Shown: positions 25,502-33,367 of the stretch, piece after piece
Position numbering within the stretch: position 1 is the first letter of the stretch
How the letters are laid out: the number at the start of each line of letters is the position of its first letter
DNA from: Methylobacter tundripaludum
GTDB taxonomy: Bacteria; Pseudomonadota; Gammaproteobacteria; Methylococcales; Methylomonadaceae
Assembly: GCF_002934365.1 (NCBI RefSeq)
Contig: NZ_PTIY01000001.1
Coordinates: forward strand, 372,001 to 436,000
Direction of reading: 5' to 3'
Length of the DNA stretch: 64,000 nucleotides
Notes under the pieces: model-generated
What the model was told of the DNA's origin: nothing
What the model saw: the letters and a program-made list of their open reading frames with translations, nothing else
The model's database searches: none
Program-made: the position numbers and the translations under genes

Positions 25502-25611
25502 TCCCTATGCCATAGAGTATTTACACGGTCCCAATTTAAGTTTCAAGCCAAAAGCGCCCTGCCTAAAATGCGATTAAATTAACAATCCCTAAAATATCTG
25601 CTGAATTGTTT

Positions 25612-25617
25612 TATAAT
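25612..25617 (+). promoter_or_regulatory. TATAAT -10 box just before dndC
   Basis: A perfect TATAAT lies 6 nt before the dndC ATG and no ribosome site is visible between them. Transcription would begin at or next to the A of ATG, giving a leaderless message. No good -35 element is seen at the ideal distance. Confidence 0.45.
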
Positions 25618-25623
25618 CGCCCC

Positions 25624-26772
25624 ATGAACACAAATTTAGCGCTATCGACCACATCATCTCTTGAGCAGACTGAGTCTCATATTGAGTACTCTCGCGCCCT
25701 ACTTAAATCAAATTTTCTGGCAGATTCCAGGCCGTGGGTTGTTGCCTATTCGGGAGGAAAGGATTCCACGCTGGTTTTGCAACTGGTTTACGAATTGTTA
25801 TTATCCCTCGATTCAACACAGCGTAAGCCGGTCTACATTGTGTCGTCCGATACGAGGGTAGAAGCACCCAACATCGAATCCTATTTGGAAGAAAGTATTG
25901 CGGCGATTAATAGACATGCCGCCACCTCCGATTTGCCTATCCATGCAGAACTGATACAGCCCGACGTTGACCAAGGATTTTGGGGTAACTTGATCGGCAA
26001 AGGCTATCCGCCGCCTACACGCTGGTTTCGATGGTGTACTTCAAAAATGAAAATTAAGCCGATTAAATCGGCCATTGAAGATGTGATTCGAAAACACGGC
26101 AGTGTCATACTGCTATTAGGCACCCGCACCGATGAAAGCATCAGCCGCGGACAGAGCATGAATGCCCGCGAATTAAGCAGCCGTATGCTTAATCCGCATC
26201 ATGAAATACCCAATGCGTTGGTATTGTCACCCATTTCCAAATGGACTAGCGATGAGGTTTGGGAATATCTGTTCATGCATAACCCGCCCCCGTGGGGCGA
26301 AAGCCACGATTTTATGTTAGATTTATACCGTCAGGCGAACGGCGGCGAATGTCCGGTTGTAGTTGACCTCAATACACCGTCTTGTGGCGGCAGCCGGTTT
26401 GGCTGCTGGACATGTACAGTCGTCAAAACCGATAAATCCATGGAAAGTTTCATCGAAAACGGCGAAGCCTGGATGAAGCCGCTTAATGAATACCGCAATT
26501 GGCTTAAAGACATCCGCGAAGATGAAGCGCGCCGCAGCCCGGTCAGGCGCGATGGCCGTGAAGGACAAGGGCCGTTTATCGCAGCAACCCGCAAAGAAAT
26601 GCTCGAAAAATTGCTGGAAACGGAACAACAAGTGGATAAACGGCTGATTTCCGATCAAGAAATCATGTATATCCAGTCCGTCTGGTCTAACGACTTTGAC
26701 GTTTTCGATAGTGCGCTGCGTATTGCCGAACAATACGGGCGGGAACCTTGGCTAAGTACAGACCATGAATGA
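25624..26772 (+). CDS. dndC: DndC-like DNA phosphorothioation sulfurtransferase (PAPS reductase family)
   Basis: DndC uses an ATP-pyrophosphatase fold and a 4Fe-4S cluster to activate the DNA backbone for sulfur insertion. The 382-residue protein has the PP-loop SGGKDST at 43-49, SSDTRVEAP at 75-82, PTRWFRWCTSKMKIKP at 131-146 and GTRTDESISRGQSM. The cluster cysteines are probably Cys138, Cys254, Cys261 and Cys264 (SRFGCWTCT). It is shorter than the roughly 500-residue DndC of classical systems, lacking a C-terminal extension. First gene of a six-gene operon, probably leaderless. No dndA (cysteine desulfurase) or dndB is present in the window, so sulfur may come from a housekeeping desulfurase. 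Confidence 0.9.
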   Translation: MNTNLALSTTSSLEQTESHIEYSRALLKSNFLADSRPWVVAYSGGKDSTLVLQLVYELLLSLDSTQRKPVYIVSSDTRVEAPNIESYLEESIAAINRHAATSDLPIHAELIQPDVDQGFWGNLIGKGYPPPTRWFRWCTSKMKIKPIKSAIEDVIRKHGSVILLLGTRTDESISRGQSMNARELSSRMLNPHHEIPNALVLSPISKWTSDEVWEYLFMHNPPPWGESHDFMLDLYRQANGGECPVVVDLNTPSCGGSRFGCWTCTVVKTDKSMESFIENGEAWMKPLNEYRNWLKDIREDEARRSPVRRDGREGQGPFIAATRKEMLEKLLETEQQVDKRLISDQEIMYIQSVWSNDFDVFDSALRIAEQYGREPWLSTDHE

Positions 26773-26959
26773 ATACACGGAATTATTGCTGTCATTGGCT
26801 AAAGAGCACGATGTCCCGGATGAACTGGCCAACTCATTAAGCGAGTTAATGCAAAAATATCCGGACCTGAGTCAATGGGGCAGTCAAGCGGAATTGAGGA
26901 ACAAACTTAAAATGCTTACCGAGTCTGCTTTTAAGGACAAATTGATAATGACGGAATGA
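26765..26959 (+). CDS. Small conserved-looking protein between dndC and dndD
   Basis: The 64-residue acidic helical protein starts MNEYTELLLSLAKEHDVPD and continues through a helix with ELANSLSELMQKYPDLSQWG. It overlaps dndC by 8 nt and dndD by 4 nt, so it is embedded in a translationally coupled run, which argues that it is real. I do not recognise a domain. Small proteins at this place in modification operons may bind the DndC or DndD subunits, but that is inference. Confidence 0.75.
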   Translation: MNEYTELLLSLAKEHDVPDELANSLSELMQKYPDLSQWGSQAELRNKLKMLTESAFKDKLIMTE

Positions 26960-28992
26960 TTTTTAAATCCATCACTTTAAACAACCTGTTTTCCTATTAC
27001 GGAACGCATGAATTCGATTTCAGCCCGGAGCCGGGCGGGCAGCGGAACATCGTCATTATCATGGGCCGCAACGGTTTCGGAAAAACCAGTTTTCTTAATA
27101 GTCTCAAATTACTGTTCGGCGGTGTCACCAAGGATTTGACGGCAAGCATCCAGCGGGGATCAACAACTTCAGTAAAGAATTTTGTGTTGGGGCATAAGGA
27201 TTGGTGGGGAATTCTGAATCAAAAAGCCCGAAGCGAAAACATCATGCAATGCAGCATTGAAGCGGTTTTGCTTGACCAAGCCCATCAGGAAATCCGCATC
27301 ACGCGTCGTTGGGATTTAAGCAACGACAACCACTCGGATCAGTTGGTGATCAATGTCCCGCGCAAAGCACCGCTCAAAGGGGAGGACGCCCAGCAATATT
27401 TATCCGAGTTATTGCCGCTGGACTTTATCCCTTTCTTTTTTTTCGATACCGAAGAAATTGGCTATTTGGCCGAGGCTAACCGCAACCAAACGATCGAGAA
27501 AATGGAATTGTTGCTGAATATCCGGCCGGCTGAAAATATAAAAATCGTGGCTAAGGAGCTACGCCGGGAATATCAAAAGAACGCCATGGATGCCCAGGCA
27601 AGGGAAGCCCATACCAAGGCGGAACATCGGCTCGAAAAATTGCAACTGCATTTGGAATCCTTGCGCCAAGCCCAGCAAGAGGTCGATGCCGACATAGAAG
27701 CCCAGGAAGACGCCCTGAGCGATATACGCCGCAAAATGCGCATGTTGACCGGCACCGGGTCTGTGGAAAAAAACGCACGCCTGGAAGAAAACAAGCGCCA
27801 GCTCGAAAAACAACAGGCCGAAGTCTTATCGGAAATTTCCGCGGCATTTGAACATGATGCCTTTTTGCGCTTGAATACCGACTTAGCCCAACAAGTTATG
27901 CATGTCGCCGAGGCCAGTGCTTCCAGCAAAAGCAATGAGATATCCGAGCTGCTCGGTTCGATTACCGATGAATTGATCGAAGTCTTTGACAGGCCGCCTT
28001 ATCCCCCCACTCGCCTGACTACCGCACAAGTTGGCTTTTATCAAAAACGTATCGCTGCATTAATGAAAGCCCGCGATATTCGTAATGACGAAGAACAGGC
28101 TTTGTTTGTTTTGGATACTGGCAAGGCGCGAAAGCTGGCGAACTTTTTTGCCGCTTACCAGCCAGAGCAAAAACCGGCCAATGGGCTTTATCAGCGTCTA
28201 AATACTGCGATTTCCGCCGCCCAGGATATGGCAAAAATAGACGATGAATTACAAGCGGTCAGCCAACTTTCCGATGAAAATAAAGTGGATCTGGAAAAAC
28301 TGCAATATGCCGAAGAATCAATACAAAATCATCTGTTGAAGCAAAAGGTTGAATCGGAAAAACTGACCCAGGAACAAAAAGTAACGGGGGCTGAGATCAC
28401 TAAAGCCGAGAGTACCATCAACGCCTTGCAGGCCGAGGTGAAAAACGCCCAAAATGCGCGCGACCGCGTGACCTTGCTGGATAATATGCTGGCATTATTG
28501 GAAGCCTATAAACAGAAAATCAAAGCCATAAAACGGGATAGCGTGGAGCAGGCTTTTAACCGCCATTTGCATGAATTATTGGATTCCAACCAACTTATCG
28601 CCGAGGTAAAAATCAGCCACAATTTTGAATTGAGCTATCACGGCAAATCCGGAGAAACCGTGCCAATGAGCAGCCTGTCCGCTGGCATGAAGCAGCTTTG
28701 CGCAACCGCCCTTTTGTGGTCCTTAAAAGAGGCGGCTGACCGGCAATTGCCGGTTGTCATCGATACGCCCTTAGGCCGTATCGATAAACAACATCAGGAC
28801 AATTTGTTGGAAAAGTATTACCCCAATGCAGGGGCTCAGGTCATTATATTGCCGACCGATTCTGAACTGGACGAAAGAAAGCGGGCTCTGCTTGCTCCCT
28901 ATATTCACCGGGAATTCCTGCTGCACAATGCTGACGGTGACAGCACCACTGTAGAGTTGATTCCTACAAGCCCGGATATAAACTATGGCTAA
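26956..28992 (+). CDS. dndD: DndD-like SMC/Rad50-type ATPase
   Basis: DndD is an ABC-type ATPase with a coiled-coil, thought to work with DndC and DndE on the DNA. The 678-residue protein has Walker A GRNGFGKTS at 37-45, then PFFFFDTEEIGYLAEANR, then long coiled-coil segments (about 195-300 and 380-530, rich in Glu/Lys/Gln heptads). It ends with the ABC signature LSAGMKQL and Walker B PVVIDTPLGRID. Its N-terminus MIFKSITLNNLFSYYGTHEF is typical of DndD. ATG overlaps the previous stop as ATGA. Confidence 0.9.
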   Translation: MIFKSITLNNLFSYYGTHEFDFSPEPGGQRNIVIIMGRNGFGKTSFLNSLKLLFGGVTKDLTASIQRGSTTSVKNFVLGHKDWWGILNQKARSENIMQCSIEAVLLDQAHQEIRITRRWDLSNDNHSDQLVINVPRKAPLKGEDAQQYLSELLPLDFIPFFFFDTEEIGYLAEANRNQTIEKMELLLNIRPAENIKIVAKELRREYQKNAMDAQAREAHTKAEHRLEKLQLHLESLRQAQQEVDADIEAQEDALSDIRRKMRMLTGTGSVEKNARLEENKRQLEKQQAEVLSEISAAFEHDAFLRLNTDLAQQVMHVAEASASSKSNEISELLGSITDELIEVFDRPPYPPTRLTTAQVGFYQKRIAALMKARDIRNDEEQALFVLDTGKARKLANFFAAYQPEQKPANGLYQRLNTAISAAQDMAKIDDELQAVSQLSDENKVDLEKLQYAEESIQNHLLKQKVESEKLTQEQKVTGAEITKAESTINALQAEVKNAQNARDRVTLLDNMLALLEAYKQKIKAIKRDSVEQAFNRHLHELLDSNQLIAEVKISHNFELSYHGKSGETVPMSSLSAGMKQLCATALLWSLKEAADRQLPVVIDTPLGRIDKQHQDNLLEKYYPNAGAQVIILPTDSELDERKRALLAPYIHREFLLHNADGDSTTVELIPTSPDINYG

Positions 28993-30481
28993 CATTTCCA
29001 TTAGCGAGGAAGATGAAAATATTGTCCTGCAAGTCAGGAGCTTAGGGTTTCGTACACCCGAAGCGGCGAAATACGGGGTATTGCGTCTAGCTTTGGCAAA
29101 ATCCTTAAAGATAGAAACACCACCCGAATCGGGTTTGGATACTATCGAGAAAAAAGGCAGGGACTACGATTTCCGGGAAGTCACCGGCGTTGGTAAATCG
29201 GAAAATGATAAAGGGCTACATGATTTTGATGATGCGATACGCGCTTTATTAAGCGTTTATCATCAAGAAGATTTATTTGCGTCGGATCAACGTTATAAAC
29301 TCTTTTTACAACGCCATATCCGTCGCGGCCTGCGGGAAATACGCACCAGTTGGAGTTCCGGTCATAACTTTATCAATTGGTTGCGTGAAGAATTATTTCA
29401 GGATTTAAAGCCTGATAACTCTCAACTTGCAGCAGCAACCGAGACTGACTTATTGCTGAATGCATTGGTTGAAATTGGTGTGCATAGCGAAGTCCGCGAT
29501 ATAAAACAGGGCATCCGATTAGACCGCTACGCCCTTTATCTAGCCAACATCAACCACCTCGATAACCTGAAAAAAGGTTTGGCTAAGTTATCTTTTCGCT
29601 TGGGACTTCCTGAAAATGCGATTACCTTATCCGGCAGTAAAGAAGCGGGGGTTGCCAATCTGGATATTCCCCGTTCCCCTGAACATTGGAAAATCGTTTC
29701 TCCTGCCAGAATGAATGAATGGGCAGATCTTCCACATAAGGAAAAATTACCGGTATGGCTGGGACAAACCGTTCTAGGCGAAAATTTCAGCATGGATTTA
29801 GCGGAAGCCCCTCATGTTTTATTGGCAGGTGCAACAGGGAGCGGTAAGACCGTCTGCTTGCATAGTTTGATTTGCTCGTTACTTAGAACTCAAAGCCGAG
29901 AAAAGCTTCAGTTTGCGTTGATTGATCCTAAAGGCACTGAATTGAATGTTTACGCAAAATTACCGGACTTATTCGGTGGCTTTGTTGCTAAATCTACCTT
30001 GGAAGCAGCCAATATGTTAGATGAGCTGGTTGAGACGATGGAGGCCAGGAACCGCTTATTCGTAGAAATGGGGGTACGTGATATTGATGAGGCTTCCAAA
30101 AAATCGGCCTTACCCCGCATTGTGGTAGTGGTTGAAGAGTTGGCCGATTTGCTGATGCAATCGCGGGAACTGGAAACCCCATTGGTACGGCTCGCTCAAA
30201 AAGCGCGCTCTACCGGAATACATTTGGTGTTGGCCACACAAAGGCCGGATGCTGTAACGTTCAGCGGGCTTTTGCGTAGCAATATTCCGGTCAGGATTGC
30301 TTTAAGAGTACAAAAACACACGGAATCTTCAATCATTCTTGACCAAAAAGGAGCGGAAGCGTTACTGGGTAGAGGCGATATGCTAATAAAGCTGACGGAT
30401 CAACCGGAACCGGTACGAGTACATGGAGCAAGAGTCGGCGATAGCGAGATTGCTCTGGCTATCCAAAAATTTTGTCGATAA
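28985..30481 (+). CDS. DndE-like N-terminus fused to an FtsK/HerA-type DNA translocase
   Basis: Residues about 5-42 (SEEDENIVLQVRSLGFRT, then a helix ending LRLALAKSL) resemble the small DndE protein, which binds nicked DNA. A central helical region (80-210) follows. The C-terminal half is an FtsK-type motor: Walker A GATGSGKT at 282-289, LIDPKGTELNVY, Walker B VVVEELADLL at 381-390 and ATQRPD at 418-422. The aspartate that usually precedes the Walker B glutamate is itself Glu. No FtsK membrane helices and no gamma domain are seen. It overlaps dndD by 8 nt. I infer a DNA-translocating part of the modification/restriction complex, comparable in role to HerA-like DptH. The DndE match is short and less certain than the motor. 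Confidence 0.82.
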   Translation: MANISISEEDENIVLQVRSLGFRTPEAAKYGVLRLALAKSLKIETPPESGLDTIEKKGRDYDFREVTGVGKSENDKGLHDFDDAIRALLSVYHQEDLFASDQRYKLFLQRHIRRGLREIRTSWSSGHNFINWLREELFQDLKPDNSQLAAATETDLLLNALVEIGVHSEVRDIKQGIRLDRYALYLANINHLDNLKKGLAKLSFRLGLPENAITLSGSKEAGVANLDIPRSPEHWKIVSPARMNEWADLPHKEKLPVWLGQTVLGENFSMDLAEAPHVLLAGATGSGKTVCLHSLICSLLRTQSREKLQFALIDPKGTELNVYAKLPDLFGGFVAKSTLEAANMLDELVETMEARNRLFVEMGVRDIDEASKKSALPRIVVVVEELADLLMQSRELETPLVRLAQKARSTGIHLVLATQRPDAVTFSGLLRSNIPVRIALRVQKHTESSIILDQKGAEALLGRGDMLIKLTDQPEPVRVHGARVGDSEIALAIQKFCR

Positions 30482-30511
30482 ACGTAAAATTTTCTTAAAG
30501 GTGGATACATT

Positions 30512-31675
30512 ATGGATGAATTAAGAATATATGAGTTTCGGCCTTTATTTCTGACCTTAGACCGCATCGGCCCGTTTAGAAATATTCACGAAATAGACTT
30601 CACCGACAGCAAGCATCATCCTTGTAATTTCTATATGGTGGTTTCTGCCAATGGAATGGGTAAAACCACGGCATTGGAGATATTTTCCTGCCTGATGAAT
30701 TTATTGGGTAAAAAGGAAATTTCCGCTTGCGGGCATGAAGATCTGGATAAAAAAGACGGGCGGGCGCAATTGGATTTTTGGGTGCGATTGCATTGGCAAG
30801 GCCGGGATATGTCCATCGTATTATCGGTGCTTGCCGGAACAATTGGCGAGGAGGTTTTTCTTAAACCTTGGACAGACGATTTATTGACTATGCATAGTGC
30901 GGAAAGCTGGCATCGTTTGGGTTTTCGTAGCCCTGTTCCAGGGCGTTACGAGGCTATTATGTCCCGTAAAGACGATTTGCTATTGGACTTATCTTCAACA
31001 ATTCGAGCAAGCCTGGATGGTGCCCCTGAAGAGCATTTTCTACAACCGGGTTTTCATTTACCGACTGCGCTCTATTTTTCAGCCTATCGGGATATTCCCG
31101 GCATCAGTGACGACAATAACGGAAGCGGACGCAATATTAGTCAGCCGTCGCATTGGAATTATCGGCCTCTGTATGCTTTCGATGCACATAGCACTTTATG
31201 GCGCGACTCGTTGGATAATCTGGTTATTTGGCTTAAATGGCTGGAGAATGGCTCTTTCGAAGCCGCACAGAAACTTATAGACGAACAAGTTTTTGTCGGT
31301 ACTCCGAAACGTTTAAAAGGTGTGCGAAAAGTACCGCCTGAAGCTCAGGTTGATGCCGGTGATGGTGAAATACACGGACTGGATAGATTGAGTAGCGGTG
31401 AAAAAAGCTTGGTTCATTTATTTCTCCGAATAGGGGCGCATGGTACTGCCAATACCATTATCCTAATCGATGAAATCGACGCGCACCTACATATCCGCTG
31501 GCAGCATCGTCTTTATAATGCATTGGAAAAACTGGCGAAAGATCACCCTGGCTTTACTGTAATTATGACGACCCATTCGACTGAAATACTAAGACGTTTT
31601 ACTGCGTCGATGAATATTGAGAAAGAGGGTTTATATTTCGGTGGTGATTTAATCGAACAACAGGAATTAAACTGA
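30512..31675 (+). CDS. AriA-like AAA ATPase (PARIS type)
   Basis: A 387-residue ABC/AAA15-type ATPase: Walker A ANGMGKTT at 46-53, signature LSSGEKSLVHLF from 293, Walker B IILIDEIDAHLHIRWQ with Glu321, and a switch histidine in MTTHSTEILRRF. This layout and size, followed directly by a DUF4435 protein, match AriA of the PARIS anti-phage system. AriA assembles as a scaffold that holds and releases the AriB nuclease. A ribosome site (AAAGGTGG) precedes the ATG. The gap from the FtsK fusion is 30 nt, so it belongs to the dnd-like operon. Another possibility is a general OLD-like ATPase. Confidence 0.78.
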   Translation: MDELRIYEFRPLFLTLDRIGPFRNIHEIDFTDSKHHPCNFYMVVSANGMGKTTALEIFSCLMNLLGKKEISACGHEDLDKKDGRAQLDFWVRLHWQGRDMSIVLSVLAGTIGEEVFLKPWTDDLLTMHSAESWHRLGFRSPVPGRYEAIMSRKDDLLLDLSSTIRASLDGAPEEHFLQPGFHLPTALYFSAYRDIPGISDDNNGSGRNISQPSHWNYRPLYAFDAHSTLWRDSLDNLVIWLKWLENGSFEAAQKLIDEQVFVGTPKRLKGVRKVPPEAQVDAGDGEIHGLDRLSSGEKSLVHLFLRIGAHGTANTIILIDEIDAHLHIRWQHRLYNALEKLAKDHPGFTVIMTTHSTEILRRFTASMNIEKEGLYFGGDLIEQQELN

Positions 31676-31693
31676 ACTAAACAGGGAAATATT

Positions 31694-32587
31694 ATGAGTA
31701 GCTTTAAAAAGATAGCACCTGATTTTATCGGCAGTAAGTATGAAGGTGGTATTAAAGTATTTTTGGAGTCAACTGAAGATGTGCGTATTTTTAGCGATCA
31801 TTGGTTCAGTGATTATCAAGATAAAATCAGTTTTGAAAGTGCGGGAAAAGACGGTAAAAAAAGTAGCGGTGGATGCACTGCTGTGTTGCGCAAAGTTAGG
31901 GAAGCTGAAAGCCAGCAATTAACTGCATACGGCATTGTAGATAGGGATACGCTTTTGAAAGATAATAAACAGGATGTTTTTTGGGAAACTGATGATACCA
32001 AGTTTCATGCGGCCTCACCTTATGGAGATAATATTCATGTGCTTCGCCGTTGGGAAATGGAAAATTATTTATTAAAGCCGGAGGCTTTTAAATCAGAACT
32101 CCGGTGCAAAACACTTAATCGTTTAGAACCAGAAATTACGGCTAAAACGCTGTTAAATCATGAGGATGATTTAATTAAATTGACGACATTGAGTACTATT
32201 TTAGCTAATAAGGAAAGCTCTGTTAAATTTACATCTGAAGGTTTTGGCAGTGCCAATATAGGTGAAGATTTGCATAATAAAATCAATAACTACCTTTCAA
32301 CTTATGGAATGACGCTTGAATCAAGTGAATTTTTGGAAGATATGGCTAAAATTTTAGCATTCGCTAACAATGAACAAAGTCCAGATGCCCGATGGGATAA
32401 GCTTTCAAGAATATTAGATGGAAAAAGAGCTTTGTACAAATTTTGTTCAATCTTTAATAAAGAATATGGGCTTAAAGGATTTCAATTTGCAGATGAAGTA
32501 AAAGGCTCTCTCGCTGATAGGATCGCATCCAAAAGAGAACTGCTTGACGAAGAGCTGTGTGACACGATTGAACGGTTCTCAAAATAG
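31694..32587 (+). CDS. DUF4435 TOPRIM-like nuclease (AriB type)
   Basis: The 297-residue protein shows a TOPRIM layout: Glu25 in VFLESTEDVRIF, the DxD pair Asp83/Asp85 in YGIVDRDTLL, and Glu121 in LRRWEMENYLL. This is the DUF4435 pattern of AriB, the PARIS effector that becomes an RNase (tRNA-cutting) or nuclease when released. It starts 18 nt after the ATPase with GGGA upstream. It is clearly more AT-rich than its neighbours, a sign of separate acquisition. A terminator hairpin closes the operon. The family call is supported by context and motifs; the actual substrate is unknown. Confidence 0.78.
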   Translation: MSSFKKIAPDFIGSKYEGGIKVFLESTEDVRIFSDHWFSDYQDKISFESAGKDGKKSSGGCTAVLRKVREAESQQLTAYGIVDRDTLLKDNKQDVFWETDDTKFHAASPYGDNIHVLRRWEMENYLLKPEAFKSELRCKTLNRLEPEITAKTLLNHEDDLIKLTTLSTILANKESSVKFTSEGFGSANIGEDLHNKINNYLSTYGMTLESSEFLEDMAKILAFANNEQSPDARWDKLSRILDGKRALYKFCSIFNKEYGLKGFQFADEVKGSLADRIASKRELLDEELCDTIERFSK

Positions 32588-32612
32588 CGTAGAAAACCAC
32601 TGATGTTTTAAC

Positions 32613-32640
32613 GAGCCGTAAGAACACATTCTCACGGCTC
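32613..32640. terminator. Terminator between the dnd-like operon and kdpE
   Basis: GAGCCGT and ACGGCTC, extended by AGAA/TTCT with one mismatch, form a hairpin. It lies between convergent genes and may serve both directions. Confidence 0.6.
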
Positions 32641-32641
32641 A

Positions 32642-33367
32642 TTATGCAAGATATTTACCCACACGCTCATCCCTACACGCCAACCGATAACCCACGCCCG
32701 CTTCGGTCAACAAATAACGCGGCTGATTGGGATCTACCTCTAGTTTCCGGCGCAATTGTCCCATGTAAATCCGCACATAGTGGGCGTGCTCCACGTAGGC
32801 GGGCCCCCAAACATCCAGCAACAGCTGCCGGTGCGTCAATACCTTGCCCGCATGATGGATCAACACGGTCAGCAATCGGTATTCGATCGGAGTCAGATGA
32901 ATTTCCCGGTCGCCGATATGCACGCTGCGACGGGATAAATCGACCTGCAACTCGCCGACGCGAAACAGCGTTTCGACGCTATCTCCTGTAAGTTGCGCGG
33001 CGTGGCGCAGCGATACGCGGATGCGCGCCAGCAGCTCGCCGATACTGAACGGTTTGGTCAGGTAATCGTCTGCCCCGGCATCCAGCGCGTCAATCTTGTT
33101 GATTTCCTGGATTCTGGCCGACAGCACGATGATCGGCACCGCGGACCACTCGCGAACCTTGCGGATCACCGCTATGCCGTCCATGCCCGGCAAGCCCAGG
33201 TCGAGAATGACCAGCTCGGGCTTGCGGGTGCCTATTTCCACCACGCCCCGCTCGCCGGTTCCCGCCTCAACCACCTGGAATCCCTGCACACTCAGGCTGG
33301 TGCGCAAAAATCGGCGGATTTGCGGGTCATCCTCGATAACCACAATGACGGGTTTGGCGTTACTCAT
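32642..33367 (-). CDS. kdpE: KdpE response regulator
   Basis: OmpR-family regulator that activates kdpFABC at low potassium. The receiver domain has the acidic pair in VVIEDDPQIRR, phospho-acceptor Asp in LVILDLGLPGMDG and Lys in YLTKPF. The C-terminal winged helix contains LTPIEYRLLTVLIHHAGKVLTHRQLLLDVWG and YVRIYMGQLRRKLE. 241 residues. Overlaps kdpD by 8 nt. Confidence 0.95.
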   Translation of the reverse strand: MSNAKPVIVVIEDDPQIRRFLRTSLSVQGFQVVEAGTGERGVVEIGTRKPELVILDLGLPGMDGIAVIRKVREWSAVPIIVLSARIQEINKIDALDAGADDYLTKPFSIGELLARIRVSLRHAAQLTGDSVETLFRVGELQVDLSRRSVHIGDREIHLTPIEYRLLTVLIHHAGKVLTHRQLLLDVWGPAYVEHAHYVRIYMGQLRRKLEVDPNQPRYLLTEAGVGYRLACRDERVGKYLA

